Below, piece after piece: positions 1 through 7,583 of a stretch of 64,000 bases of DNA; positions within the stretch are counted from its first letter, which is position 1, and each line of letters begins with the position of its first letter. The DNA comes from Cytophaga hutchinsonii ATCC 33406. Lineage in GTDB: Bacteria; Bacteroidota; Bacteroidia; Cytophagales; Cytophagaceae. Where the stretch lies: contig NC_008255.1 in assembly GCF_000014145.1 (NCBI RefSeq), positions 4,170,001 through 4,234,000 on the forward strand. The letters are read 5' to 3'. The position numbers and the translations under genes were made by a program. A model generated the notes under the pieces. The model saw nothing but the letters and a program-made list of their open reading frames with translations. It was not told the origin of the DNA and did no database searches.

Positions 1-291
1 CTCTCCGCCAATCAGAACAATGGAACCCGGCACAATGCCTCCGCCTAAAACACGGTTCAGTTCCCCGTCGGGTGTAATGATCCGCTGTTCCTGACTGTAT
101 GTAATTTCTTTGAGGTGACGCGGGCGCTGAGCAATTTTAGCAGAGCTGCTGTTCCACGAAGTTTTATCTTCTTTCTGAATAATTTCTTCTACATAGGTAT
201 TCCATTCTCCACAGGAAGCACAGCGGCCGACCCATTTGGGTGATTGGGCACCACAGCTTTGACAGAAATAGGACGATTTTACTTTAGCCAT
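1..291 (-). CDS. radA: DNA repair protein RadA, N-terminal part (cut by window edge)
   Basis: RadA is a RecA-like ATPase that helps process recombination intermediates and drives branch migration. Only the first 97 codons lie in the window. They begin MAKVKSSYFCQSCGAQSPKW and hold the N-terminal C4 zinc finger (Cys10, Cys13, Cys24, Cys27), which is typical of RadA. The reading frame leaves the window at VLIGGE, exactly where the Walker A loop should begin, so the ATPase and Lon-like domains are outside. The ATG at 289-291 is the only sensible start, because the zinc finger begins ten residues in. The call is firm from the zinc finger and the following conserved stretch; completeness of the gene cannot be judged. 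Confidence 0.93.
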   Translation of the reverse strand, partial: MAKVKSSYFCQSCGAQSPKWVGRCASCGEWNTYVEEIIQKEDKTSWNSSSAKIAQRPRHLKEITYSQEQRIITPDGELNRVLGGGIVPGSIVLIGGE

Positions 292-377
292 AAATACGTT
301 GTAAGTAATCTACAAAATACGAATAGTATAAGAGAAATGAAAAAATGCGCCTGCACGAATAACGAGCAGATAAAAAA

Positions 378-1211
378 TTATTCAATTGGTTTCAACACCT
401 CGCGTTTAAATGCTTTGAAAGGGTTTTCCCAAATAACATCCAGGGCAATGTAGCTTACGCTTTTTATATCCTCCTTGCCGATGAGATCGTTCATGTAGCC
501 AATGCTGTAGATAAAGGAAGAATTTTCAGGGTCAATGGAATAATAAAAACACAGCCGCGTTTCTTTGTACGTAAAAGGCGACCAGTGATTTTCGGGCACG
601 GTGGATTGTGTTGTTGACAGCAATGCTTCTATACTTGCCGTTAAGCGGTGTACTTTTGCTTCGTCCAGCGTTAGCGCTGCCTGCAAGCGGAACCGCGAAC
701 GTAATTGATACCGGCTGTCCTCAGGTTCAAAGTGCGGATCAAAAAAAGAACGAAACTCCTGCCTGTACGTTGCCACAAATTTTAAATTGTGCATTTTCAA
801 TTCATACATACCTCGGCCGTATAAGCGTATTTCCTGCTTGTGTGCAGGAGAGATTGCGTTGAATGACTTTCCTTCTCCATATTCATCCTGATTTCTGTAA
901 CTCACTGCCAGCGAATACTGCCAGTGTTTGTGAAACTTGTGATAGAATTCCTGATTCAAAACAAAGATATCCTGTAGTTTAAAAGGATTTTCAGATTGCG
1001 GACCGCTTATTCTGCCTATGCCGACATAACTGAACGATTGAATTTTGTTTGAGGAATCCAGAGATTGTCTCACGCCAAAAGCAAACCACGAGGCGGTATT
1101 GGATGCGCCTAAGCCCGGCGGGCTTATTTGTGCAGCGCTTTTATTTGTTAAAGCAGCAGCTAACCACATAAAGAATAAAAAGAATACGTGGCTCAACAGT
1201 TGCTTTTTCAT
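378..1211 (-). CDS. DUF2490-like outer-membrane beta-barrel protein
   Basis: This is a 277-residue exported protein of unknown function. The N-terminus is a clear signal peptide (MKKQLLSHVFFLFFMWLAAA, ending near SAAQ). The rest is a run of alternating polar and aromatic strands with many Arg, Tyr and Phe residues, ending in a short hydrophobic strand, as in the DUF2490 family of predicted outer-membrane barrels. I start it at the ATG at 1209-1211. A longer in-frame start at 1268 would place 19 charged residues ahead of the signal peptide and would begin almost at the end of the insertion sequence. The IS ends about 60 bp upstream, so the native promoter may be displaced or replaced. The family call is from overall pattern only. 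Confidence 0.65.
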   Translation of the reverse strand: MKKQLLSHVFFLFFMWLAAALTNKSAAQISPPGLGASNTASWFAFGVRQSLDSSNKIQSFSYVGIGRISGPQSENPFKLQDIFVLNQEFYHKFHKHWQYSLAVSYRNQDEYGEGKSFNAISPAHKQEIRLYGRGMYELKMHNLKFVATYRQEFRSFFDPHFEPEDSRYQLRSRFRLQAALTLDEAKVHRLTASIEALLSTTQSTVPENHWSPFTYKETRLCFYYSIDPENSSFIYSIGYMNDLIGKEDIKSVSYIALDVIWENPFKAFKREVLKPIE

Positions 1212-1271
1212 ACGGTCAATGTTTGTATCTCTAAAGTATCTATCAAATCCGGAAAAAAACAGGAACAATGA

Positions 1272-1293
1272 ATCGTCCTGAAATAGGTTGACA
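1272..1293. repeat. IS terminal inverted repeat, left
   Basis: This is the left end of the IS3-family element. Its 22 bases match the reverse complement of 2561-2582 with one mismatch, at position 15. Confidence 0.8.
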
Positions 1294-1306
1294 GATTTTA
1301 ATACTA

Positions 1307-1333
1307 ATCCCAGTTATCAAAAGTAACTGGGAT
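1307..1333. terminator. Hairpin inside the IS left end
   Basis: Ten-base arms (ATCCCAGTTA and TAACTGGGAT) flank a 7-base loop. On the plus strand the hairpin is followed by TTTTTG, so it may stop transcripts entering the element from the flanking gene side and protect the transposase from outside promoters. It also lies just after the orfB stop codon and may end the transposase transcript. Confidence 0.55.
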
Positions 1334-1339
1334 TTTTGT

Positions 1340-2095
1340 TTAATGCACCATTTCTGGCGTTTTCATTTTTAATGATAAATGAGGTCTTACGTTATTATAT
1401 AATTGTATTGCTTGCTCAGTAAGCTCTTTTGCTACTTGTCTGGTTATTATTTTTTGACCTAATCCAAATTCTTCTTTGAGCGTTCTATTCATCCTTTCAG
1501 CTAACGCATTTTCATAAGGGTCAGATTGTTCGGTCATACTTATGCTTACTCCATTGCTATTTGACAATGCTACATATTCTTTACTGCAATACTGAAGCCC
1601 TCTGTCAGAATGATGAATCAATTTTGAATCAGGATACTTTCTATTTTTCAATCCCATTTCAAACGCTTTTATCATGGATTCTGTATCCATAGAGTCTGCT
1701 ATAGAGTAGCCCATTATTTTTCTGCTGTAGGCATCAGTGACCATATTTAAATAGCAGTTTCCTTCATCTGTTTTTATGTATGTGATGTCACTAACCCATA
1801 CCTGCTCAGGTCTATGTATGATGAGCCCTTTCACTATATTGGGATATTTCCTGAGCCAATGCTTAGACATCGTTGTTTGAATATATCTGCGCCTGGGCTT
1901 AATAAGCATATCATAAAACCTTAATATTGAGAAGAGTTTATCCCGGCCAACTTTGAGTTCTGCCTGATCAATAAACGGCTTTATAATATGGTAAGTCTTT
2001 TTTCCTCCTAATCTAGGAAGCTGCTTTCTTTGTGTATCTACCAGTTGTTTGATAGCCTTTCTTCTGTCAATGAGTATCAACTCCTGCTTGAGCAT
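1340..2095 (-). CDS. IS3-family transposase OrfB (DDE catalytic subunit)
   Basis: This is the catalytic part of the IS3 transposase, which cuts and joins DNA ends through an RNase H-like fold. The 251-residue frame shows an HTH_21-type N-terminus followed by the rve integrase core: Asp103 in WVSDITY, Asp164 in HHSDRG and Glu200 in ENALAER, a DD(35)E spacing. The reading frame stays open upstream of the ATG and overlaps the end of orfA. It is -1 relative to orfA, so in life it is probably made as an OrfAB fusion by ribosomal frameshifting. A GGGG run (2167-2170) within the overlap is a possible slip site, though no classical A6G heptamer is present. The gene appears intact. Confidence 0.92.
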   Translation of the reverse strand: MLKQELILIDRRKAIKQLVDTQRKQLPRLGGKKTYHIIKPFIDQAELKVGRDKLFSILRFYDMLIKPRRRYIQTTMSKHWLRKYPNIVKGLIIHRPEQVWVSDITYIKTDEGNCYLNMVTDAYSRKIMGYSIADSMDTESMIKAFEMGLKNRKYPDSKLIHHSDRGLQYCSKEYVALSNSNGVSISMTEQSDPYENALAERMNRTLKEEFGLGQKIITRQVAKELTEQAIQLYNNVRPHLSLKMKTPEMVH

Positions 2096-2142
2096 TTTGT
2101 ATAAATACTGACGACTATAACCTAACGTTGAAGCTATACCTT

Positions 2143-2544
2143 TTACTGTGATAAATCTTCTTTGTTCCCCTTCTCTTTGAAAGCGGCTTCTGAGAGGGGC
2201 AAATACTTTTTTCTGATTTCTGTATCAAACAGCTCATCTGCTATGTCAATAGCGGCATTGAGAATTTCTTTCTCGGCTTCCAGGCGTTTTAGTTTACGCT
2301 CCAGTTCTTTGATTTGCTTATTGGGGGCCTTCTTTTTCATCTGGTCAGATTCTTTCCAATCCAATCTACCATGTTTTCGTAACCAAGTCAATACGGTACT
2401 TCTTCCCTGGATACCATATTTCAATTGTGCCTGCTTGTAGGTTAAGTCCCCTTTTTCTACTTCATCTACTAATTGTAGTTTAAAGGCTAAACTGTAATCT
2501 TTTTGAGTCCGCTTTACATAAACTCTTTTTCCTGTCTTTTCCAT
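2143..2544 (-). CDS. IS3-family transposase OrfA (DNA-binding subunit)
   Basis: This 133-residue protein is the helix-turn-helix subunit that recognises the IS ends. Residues about 15-60 form the HTH_Tnp_1-type domain (YSLAFKLQLVDEVEKGDLTY, then GIQGRSTVLTWLRKHG). Residues about 75-105 form a Leu/Lys/Glu coiled coil (ELERKLKRLEAEKEIL) of the kind used for OrfA/OrfAB pairing. It ends at a TAA that overlaps the upstream extension of the orfB frame. No Shine-Dalgarno sequence is visible, as expected in this phylum. A promoter within the right inverted repeat is likely but not demonstrable by eye. Confidence 0.9.
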   Translation of the reverse strand: MEKTGKRVYVKRTQKDYSLAFKLQLVDEVEKGDLTYKQAQLKYGIQGRSTVLTWLRKHGRLDWKESDQMKKKAPNKQIKELERKLKRLEAEKEILNAAIDIADELFDTEIRKKYLPLSEAAFKEKGNKEDLSQ

Positions 2545-2560
2545 AAGTTTGACTATTTTG

Positions 2561-2582
2561 TGTCAACTTATTTCAGGACGAT
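2561..2582. repeat. IS terminal inverted repeat, right
   Basis: This is the right end of the IS3-family element. Its reverse complement matches 1272-1293 in 21 of 22 positions. Confidence 0.8.
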
Positions 2583-2597
2583 ACACAATGAAAATAT

Positions 2598-2633
2598 AAA
2601 AAAGCGTCTCTGATTATTATCAGAGACGCTTTT
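2598..2633 (-). terminator. Rho-independent terminator
   Basis: A perfect 11-bp stem (GCGTCTCTGAT with ATCAGAGACGC, loop of 4) is extended by A/T pairs. On the minus strand it is followed by TTTTTTATATTTT. It lies 20-55 bases past the stop of the T9SS cargo gene at 2653 and should end the amidotransferase-cargo transcript. Readthrough into the adjacent IS would thus be limited. Confidence 0.9.
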
Positions 2634-2652
2634 AACAGGAACGTAAAAAAGA

Positions 2653-3753
2653 CTATTTTATAAACTTGCCCGTCCAGGCTTGTCCGTTACCTGTCAGTGT
2701 TAACACGTAAACGCCGGCTTCAAGATCAGCAACAGTTATTTTGTTCAGGTCTGTATTTGTGCCATTCTTAATAGCTAAGCCTGTTATAGAAGTGATAGAC
2801 CAGGATTGGAAAGAACAATCTGCAGGAATATGAATCAGATCCTGAACCGGATTAGGATATAATGTAACCGTTGAAACGGTTGTCTGAGAAAGGATGCCTA
2901 AACTTGGCTCCTGACCAAAATCATAATAGAAATTATTTTCATACTTGCCATTAGATGAATTATAGCTGGCGCCTATTGCTTCTGTTATTTCACTGTTTGT
3001 ATTCAGTGTATAAGAAAATTTTGTATTCAGAACCGGATTAGAACCTATTTGGCTATAAAAAGTGGAATCTATTTTAAGCGCGTTTGAACTTTTATAAAAA
3101 TGATCCTGGTAAATGGAAACGTTGACTTTTCTGTTTCCCAGACCATCATACCCAAATTTAAATAAGGTATCGGTTTTTAAGGTATTGTTTGCATTGTAAA
3201 CAACGGAAACACCTGCAAAAAACAAGTCAGATCCGCTGTATATATCTTTTAATTTGATGCGCTCAACTTTTCCATTCGAATGATAAGTTACATCATACTG
3301 TGCATACGTGTCAACTGTATTGTCTTCTGTATCATAAATAGTTTCACTGATGGACGTAATAGTTGTACCTGAAAGGAAGAAGGTATCTTTTGCATAGACT
3401 GCATACGGACCGGAATCACTTGATCGCACTTCAAGCGTGTAGGCAACATATCCGGTTTTTCTTGATACGGTTGTTTTACTTTCCACATAACTGAAGAACT
3501 CAGACTTTTCGCTGAACATGTCATAAATAGGCAAATCAGCATATTTACGCAAAACGACCGAACCGATTTCAAGAACAAAAGGTTTTTGCCCGAAGTATTG
3601 GGTGCGTTTTGTATAACCTGCTTTTAATGCAGGACTGGTAACTTCATAGCCAAAATATTCTAAAGGAGTTTTAGGAAGTTGTGTCAAGGTTACCTGCGCA
3701 GAGGCTGCGGTGCAGAAACAAACAACAAAAGCAAGAAGTAAAATTTTTTTCAT
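2653..3753 (-). CDS. Secreted protein with T9SS type A sorting domain
   Basis: This 366-residue protein has a signal peptide (MKKILLLAFVVCFCTAASAQ) and a C-terminal sorting domain of about 75 residues. The sorting domain starts VTLYPNPVQD, continues with the ITGLAI and DLEAGVYVLTL segments and ends GKFIK, the typical Por-secretion tail recognised by the type IX system. The middle (about residues 25-285) has repetitive Ser/Thr/Tyr-rich strands (for example SGSDLFFAGVSVVYNANNT) and no recognised catalytic motif. Its role is therefore unknown: it is surface-attached or released. It begins 10 bases after the stop of the amidotransferase gene at 3764, so the two are likely co-transcribed. A strong terminator follows. 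Confidence 0.85.
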   Translation of the reverse strand: MKKILLLAFVVCFCTAASAQVTLTQLPKTPLEYFGYEVTSPALKAGYTKRTQYFGQKPFVLEIGSVVLRKYADLPIYDMFSEKSEFFSYVESKTTVSRKTGYVAYTLEVRSSDSGPYAVYAKDTFFLSGTTITSISETIYDTEDNTVDTYAQYDVTYHSNGKVERIKLKDIYSGSDLFFAGVSVVYNANNTLKTDTLFKFGYDGLGNRKVNVSIYQDHFYKSSNALKIDSTFYSQIGSNPVLNTKFSYTLNTNSEITEAIGASYNSSNGKYENNFYYDFGQEPSLGILSQTTVSTVTLYPNPVQDLIHIPADCSFQSWSITSITGLAIKNGTNTDLNKITVADLEAGVYVLTLTGNGQAWTGKFIK

Positions 3754-3763
3754 GAGCAGAAAA

Positions 3764-4453
3764 TTAAGATTGAGTAAACTTATTTAATAGTTGATACATC
3801 CATTGATTGGCCTTAACAGTATTGTCGTCGTTGTAAAAGGTGTCTTCCTTATGAATATAAGGACCTTCAATTAATTCATCCTGGCAATATTCGCTGATAA
3901 GTTTAATGGCATCGTGTGTCATTTCCATATGGAACTGCAAGGCCAGTACGTTGTCTCCGTACAAGAAAGCCTGGTTCACACACGCTTCAGAAGAAAGAAG
4001 GTGTGTAGCGCCTTCAGGCATGTTAAATGTTTCCCCGTGCCAGTGAAATACATTCATTGTATCCGGAAGGTCTGAAAACAAACCAACTGTTTTAGCCGCA
4101 GTCGTTTTTGTAACAGGCATCCAGCCGATTTCTCTGTAGGTGTTTTTAGAAACTGTTGCGCCTAATACTTCGGCAATCAGCTGGGCACCGAGGCAGATCC
4201 CAATTACTTTTTTGCCGCGTTCAATCGCTTTTTTAATTAATTGTTTTTCCTGAACCAGCCATGGATATTTTTTTTCATCGTGCACACTCATTGGTCCGCC
4301 CATCACAATCAGCGTATCAAAAAGTTCTACAAACGGCATGCGCTCATCTTCATAGAAACGTGTGGCAGTAACTTTATTGCTGGGTCGTCTAACCCAATCT
4401 TCCATGCAAGCCAGTCCCTCAAAAGGGACATGTTGAAAATAATGAATATTCAT
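3764..4453 (-). CDS. Type 1 glutamine amidotransferase (GMP synthase-like class I)
   Basis: This 229-residue cytoplasmic enzyme is a stand-alone class I (triad) glutamine amidotransferase. The nucleophile Cys87 sits in the GICLGAQ elbow, and the His175/Glu177 pair lies in QFHMEMT. The oxyanion strand MGGPMSVHDE (about 51-60) is typical of the YfeJ/GuaA-like group. Such proteins release ammonia from glutamine or, in some members, cleave gamma-glutamyl bonds; the acceptor here is unknown because no synthase partner is adjacent. A well-formed Bacteroidota promoter lies just upstream (4482-4513). The next gene downstream, a T9SS cargo, follows after 10 bases. Confidence 0.85.
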   Translation of the reverse strand: MNIHYFQHVPFEGLACMEDWVRRPSNKVTATRFYEDERMPFVELFDTLIVMGGPMSVHDEKKYPWLVQEKQLIKKAIERGKKVIGICLGAQLIAEVLGATVSKNTYREIGWMPVTKTTAAKTVGLFSDLPDTMNVFHWHGETFNMPEGATHLLSSEACVNQAFLYGDNVLALQFHMEMTHDAIKLISEYCQDELIEGPYIHKEDTFYNDDNTVKANQWMYQLLNKFTQS

Positions 4454-4481
4454 TCGAACGAATTGTAATAGGTACTAACTT

Positions 4482-4513
4482 CAAAAGTACGGTTTAATGC
4501 TTTATTATTCAAA
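4482..4513 (-). promoter_or_regulatory. Bacteroidota-type promoter for the amidotransferase gene
   Basis: Read on the minus strand, TTTG (4510-4513) is followed after 20 bases by TACTTTTG (4482-4489), matching the -33 TTTG and -7 TAnnTTTG consensus. The predicted transcript start lies roughly 20-25 bases before the ATG at 4453. Confidence 0.65.
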
Positions 4514-4627
4514 TTTGTTCGACGGGCATCGGAATTGCCGTATGAAATACAGGTTGTGTGGGATTTATACAAGTAATTTTAAAATAAGTGTAATAATTTG
4601 AAATGTATAGAATTTTCTCCTACACGC

Positions 4628-5383
4628 TTATTGAAGATTTTTTAAATACACCTCTATTGCTGCGAGTCTTTTATTGTCGCTGGAGACAAATACCGGGCAT
4701 GCTTTGGCTTTATTAAAGGATGCAATCGCCTGTTCGTTTTTATTCCAGTATTTGTAAAGCAAACCCTGTTCATACCAATGACGCATGATCGTGGGGTTTA
4801 ATGCAATGGCTTTAGCAAAAGCTTTTTCTGAATCTTCATATGTTCCATCGGGAATCTTTCCGATAAATGTCATGGCAAGCTGTTTCTCAAGCCAGCTTAT
4901 GTTGCCTATCTCGCGGTAAAAAGAACCTAAAATAGAATACGCAATATCATCTTTAGGGTTCAACGCTATTGCACGGTTCAACTCTTTTTTTATTTGCGTA
5001 CATAAACGAACTTTTGTTTTACTGCCTTCATACATAGCTGTATTGCCAAGTGCCGCAGCAAGCCAGGTGTGGCCGTTGGCATTGGTTTCTTCCAGTTCGA
5101 TGCATTTATTTGCCGCACGTACAGCATTTCTGAAATTATATTCTTTCTCTGCCGGCACTGCGTTGTCCCCGTAGCAAACATATGCACGGGCAATTTTCCA
5201 TTGGGCCTCAGCCTTTGTGGAATCCAGCTTATACCAGGCAATCGCATCGCGGTAGCGCATTAAACCAAAATACACATCTCCGCGGGCAATGCTTTCACTC
5301 GTTTGACCAAGCGCGGAAACACAAATTGCATTTACCAGTAATAAACCTATTGTAAGGATAATTAATAAAGAGCGTATTCTCAT
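4628..5383 (-). CDS. Exported TPR-repeat protein
   Basis: This 251-residue protein has a signal peptide (RSLLIILTIGLLLVNAICVS) and a tail made of helical TPR units. Examples are the segments around YFGLMRYRDAIAWYKLDSTK, then AIALNPKDDIAYSILGSFYR, AFAKAIALNPTIMRHWYEQG and NKNEQAIASFNKAKACP. TPR proteins usually act as docking scaffolds. I chose the ATG at 5381-5383, which overlaps the SDR stop codon in an ATGA arrangement and so suggests translational coupling. A longer start at 5434 would put 17 charged residues ahead of the signal peptide. It is the last gene of the PhyH-SDR-TPR unit. No function can be assigned. Confidence 0.75.
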   Translation of the reverse strand: MRIRSLLIILTIGLLLVNAICVSALGQTSESIARGDVYFGLMRYRDAIAWYKLDSTKAEAQWKIARAYVCYGDNAVPAEKEYNFRNAVRAANKCIELEETNANGHTWLAAALGNTAMYEGSKTKVRLCTQIKKELNRAIALNPKDDIAYSILGSFYREIGNISWLEKQLAMTFIGKIPDGTYEDSEKAFAKAIALNPTIMRHWYEQGLLYKYWNKNEQAIASFNKAKACPVFVSSDNKRLAAIEVYLKNLQ

Positions 5384-6156
5384 TTTTTGTACAGATCGTT
5401 TGCAATTTTTTCGGTTACATATTTTGGCAGCCATGCCGTAGCAGCAACAATAATTTTATTTAACAGTCCCGGAATAATTTCTGCCTTATGGTTATACATA
5501 CCGCGCACACCAATACGTGCCACGGCTTCGGAAGTCATACTGAAAGTATCAGATTTTTTCTGGATTGCCAAACTCATACCTGCGCGTGTAACAAAATCAG
5601 TAGATGTTGGTCCGGGGCATAAACAACTTACGGAGACGCCTGTACCTTCAAGCTCAAGCCGGATGCCTCTTGTAAACAGCAAGACAAACGATTTACTTGC
5701 AGCATACAAACTGAGTGTAGGCACGGCCTGATAAGCGGCAGTACTTGCAACATTCAGAATATAGGAAGAAGCATGTTTTTTTAACTCAGGTAATAATGCA
5801 TAAGTAAGCTGTACAACCGTAAGCATGTTCAGCTGCAGCATTTCCTGGTGGCTTTCAAGAGAAACTTTTTCAAAAGGCCCCCAAAGTCCATAACCGGCAT
5901 TATTAACAAGCACATCAATGCTGTAGTTATTTGATGTGCACCAGTTTGAAACAAGTTGTGGCGCCTCGGCTGCAGACAGATCAATGGCTAAATACGCTAC
6001 ATGAACATTATAGCGCTGTATAAGTGATAAACGTAATTCGTTGAGGGTTTCTTCAGAACGAGAAACCAATAACAGATTTTTGCCCTTAGCTGCAAGCTCC
6101 TCTGCTATTGATTTCCCTATTCCTTTGCTTGCCCCCGTTATGAGTGCATAGGTCAT
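5380..6156 (-). CDS. Short-chain dehydrogenase/reductase (SDR family)
   Basis: This is a 258-residue classical SDR, a cytoplasmic NAD(P)-dependent oxidoreductase. The cofactor motif is TGASKGIG (7-14), NNAG is at 85-88, and the catalytic Ser138, Tyr151 and Lys155 (YAASK) are all present. An Arg after the second beta strand (VSRSE) favours NADP. The sequence resembles the YqjQ/DltE-like group of broad-specificity reductases, and a hydrophobic C-terminal stretch (IIVAATAWLPKYV) may associate with membrane. It starts 15 bases after the PhyH oxygenase stop and overlaps the TPR gene by 4 bases, so the three form one operon. The substrate is unknown. Confidence 0.88.
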   Translation of the reverse strand: MTYALITGASKGIGKSIAEELAAKGKNLLLVSRSEETLNELRLSLIQRYNVHVAYLAIDLSAAEAPQLVSNWCTSNNYSIDVLVNNAGYGLWGPFEKVSLESHQEMLQLNMLTVVQLTYALLPELKKHASSYILNVASTAAYQAVPTLSLYAASKSFVLLFTRGIRLELEGTGVSVSCLCPGPTSTDFVTRAGMSLAIQKKSDTFSMTSEAVARIGVRGMYNHKAEIIPGLLNKIIVAATAWLPKYVTEKIANDLYKK

Positions 6157-6171
6157 GTATGGGGTAATGTG

Positions 6172-7011
6172 TTAACGTACAAATTTTGAAAGTCTTTGGT
6201 ACAGTTGTGTAGAACTGTTCTCATCTTTAGGCTGGTATTCACCGCCGATAAATGGAATATACATTACCCGTCTTCTGCTGGCTTCACCAGTAATTGGCGA
6301 GCGCTCCACGCGATGCCACGATCTTCCGTCGTGTACGGTTAAATCACCAGCTGTTATATTAAAACCGATCTCATCCGGATCAGGCTTATGACTTACATAA
6401 TATTTTTTTCTGAACAGCAGATTAAGCAGATCCTGTTTGTGTGTACCCGGAATAATACGCAGACCGCCATTTTTCGGATCGTAGTTGTCAAGATGTATAC
6501 CTACATTCAACATAGGCATAATTTTTTTACCGTAAAACACATCACGTAAACAATCGGTATGCCAGCCCATTTTTGTAAAGCTGCTAGCATCGCTGTTTAT
6601 ATAATGGTTTACCACCAGACCATCTTTTTCAAATTCACCAATGCGTTCGTCTTTAGCTTGCAGGAGTGGATATAACGCTTTTAATCTGGGATCTTTTAAT
6701 AGTTCATGCAGTACGTTGCTGAACAGTGAAGCAAAAGCAAAGCGCTGAACAATTTTTTTACCATCCAGATCAACGCCGTACTTTATCGGTACACCATTAA
6801 CTTTTTCTCTGTTTTCCGCAATCCACTGTTCCTGTACATCTTCGAGTGCTTTTATAACTGCAGGCACTGTTTCAGGGTTAAGAAAATTTTTGAAATGTAT
6901 ATATCCATGCGTTTCAAAGAAGTCCAGCTGCTCTTGCGTCAGTTTTTCTCCTAATGTAAATACCGGTTCTTTATCTTTTATTTTAATGCTGAAGTTTTTT
7001 ATAGCTACCAT
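6172..7011 (-). CDS. Phytanoyl-CoA dioxygenase (PhyH) family oxygenase
   Basis: This 279-residue protein is a predicted non-haem Fe(II)/2-oxoglutarate dioxygenase. The iron ligands are visible as His151-x-Asp153 (GWHTDCL) and His233 (GRSWHRVE), and Arg246-248 downstream can bind 2-oxoglutarate. The double-stranded beta-helix core runs from about residue 130 to 260. Family members hydroxylate lipids or small metabolites. Pairing with an SDR in the same operon suggests hydroxylation followed by oxidation or reduction of a lipid-like substrate, which is an inference. The start is the ATG at 7009-7011. No clear promoter was found in the AT-rich region upstream. Confidence 0.83.
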   Translation of the reverse strand: MVAIKNFSIKIKDKEPVFTLGEKLTQEQLDFFETHGYIHFKNFLNPETVPAVIKALEDVQEQWIAENREKVNGVPIKYGVDLDGKKIVQRFAFASLFSNVLHELLKDPRLKALYPLLQAKDERIGEFEKDGLVVNHYINSDASSFTKMGWHTDCLRDVFYGKKIMPMLNVGIHLDNYDPKNGGLRIIPGTHKQDLLNLLFRKKYYVSHKPDPDEIGFNITAGDLTVHDGRSWHRVERSPITGEASRRRVMYIPFIGGEYQPKDENSSTQLYQRLSKFVR

Positions 7012-7583
7012 AAGTGAAAACGAAGATTTAAATTGTAAAACATGCAGTGGTTTTTGCCACGTTACTTAACTGAGAGGCGTATCCCGTATGCAACAGAATA
7101 TAATCAGGGTTTATGTAAATGTTTTTTGACTCCGGATGTTAAGATGAATAATTATTTATATAATCTATATAGATTTAGTATAGATTAAGAAACAGCTTTG
7201 TAATGTTCATATCATATGGGTAAGCGTTAGGGGTGAATGAATTTTTTAAATGACTTGGTTTCTTTTCTGCTAACAGATAAAAAGTAGCTTAAGTACCATT
7301 CGTTTACGTTCCTTGAACCCGAATGTTGAAACAAATGTATCTGGTGGAATTGAAAAACCCAAATTTATTTAACAAAATTTTATTTGGCATATATCAAAAA
7401 AATACATTTTACAGATTATTATAATCTGTTAAACTTATTAATTCAAAATAAAATATTATAAAAATAGTAAATACTATATTTATAAGCGGTAGTATTTTCG
7501 ATATTCAGAATAAAAAATTTAAGCAAATAATTATTAGATTCGGACAGGGAAATCAGTCAAAATTCATTTTATCATATTTAATT
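7012..7583. other. AT-rich intergenic region with two palindromes
   Basis: No credible gene is seen in these 572 bases, which separate divergent genes. Two inverted repeats stand out: TAATCTATA/TATAGATTA (7161-7187, spacer 9) and ACAGATTAT/ATAATCTGT (7411-7429, spacer 1). Either could be a repressor site. No good TTTG/TAnnTTTG pair was found. Confidence 0.5.

Larger units (their letters stand above)
1272..2582 (-). mobile_element. IS3-family insertion sequence (about 1.31 kb)
   Basis: The element has two overlapping-frame transposase genes (orfA 2143-2544, orfB 1340-2095) between terminal inverted repeats. The left end reads ATCGTCCTGAAATAG then GTTGACA (1272-1293). The right end gives the same 22 bases on the other strand with one mismatch (2561-2582). 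orfB carries the DDE residues with the 35-residue spacing of IS3 elements. The exact outer boundary is ambiguous, since the innermost certain repeat starts at TCCTGAAATA. I find no clean 3-5 bp target duplication. An 8-bp direct repeat, ACAATGAA, lies at 1265-1272 and 2585-2592, but it is offset by a few bases on the right. The element looks intact and could still be mobile. Confidence 0.9.

Noticed and set aside
608-862. Plus-strand open frame of 84 codons
   Set aside because: It lies wholly inside the minus-strand DUF2490 gene, has no recognisable motif and no promoter.
5384-5434. Longer start of the TPR gene at 5434
   Set aside because: It overlaps the SDR gene by 55 bases and places charged residues ahead of the signal peptide. 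The ATG at 5383 overlaps by only 4 bases.
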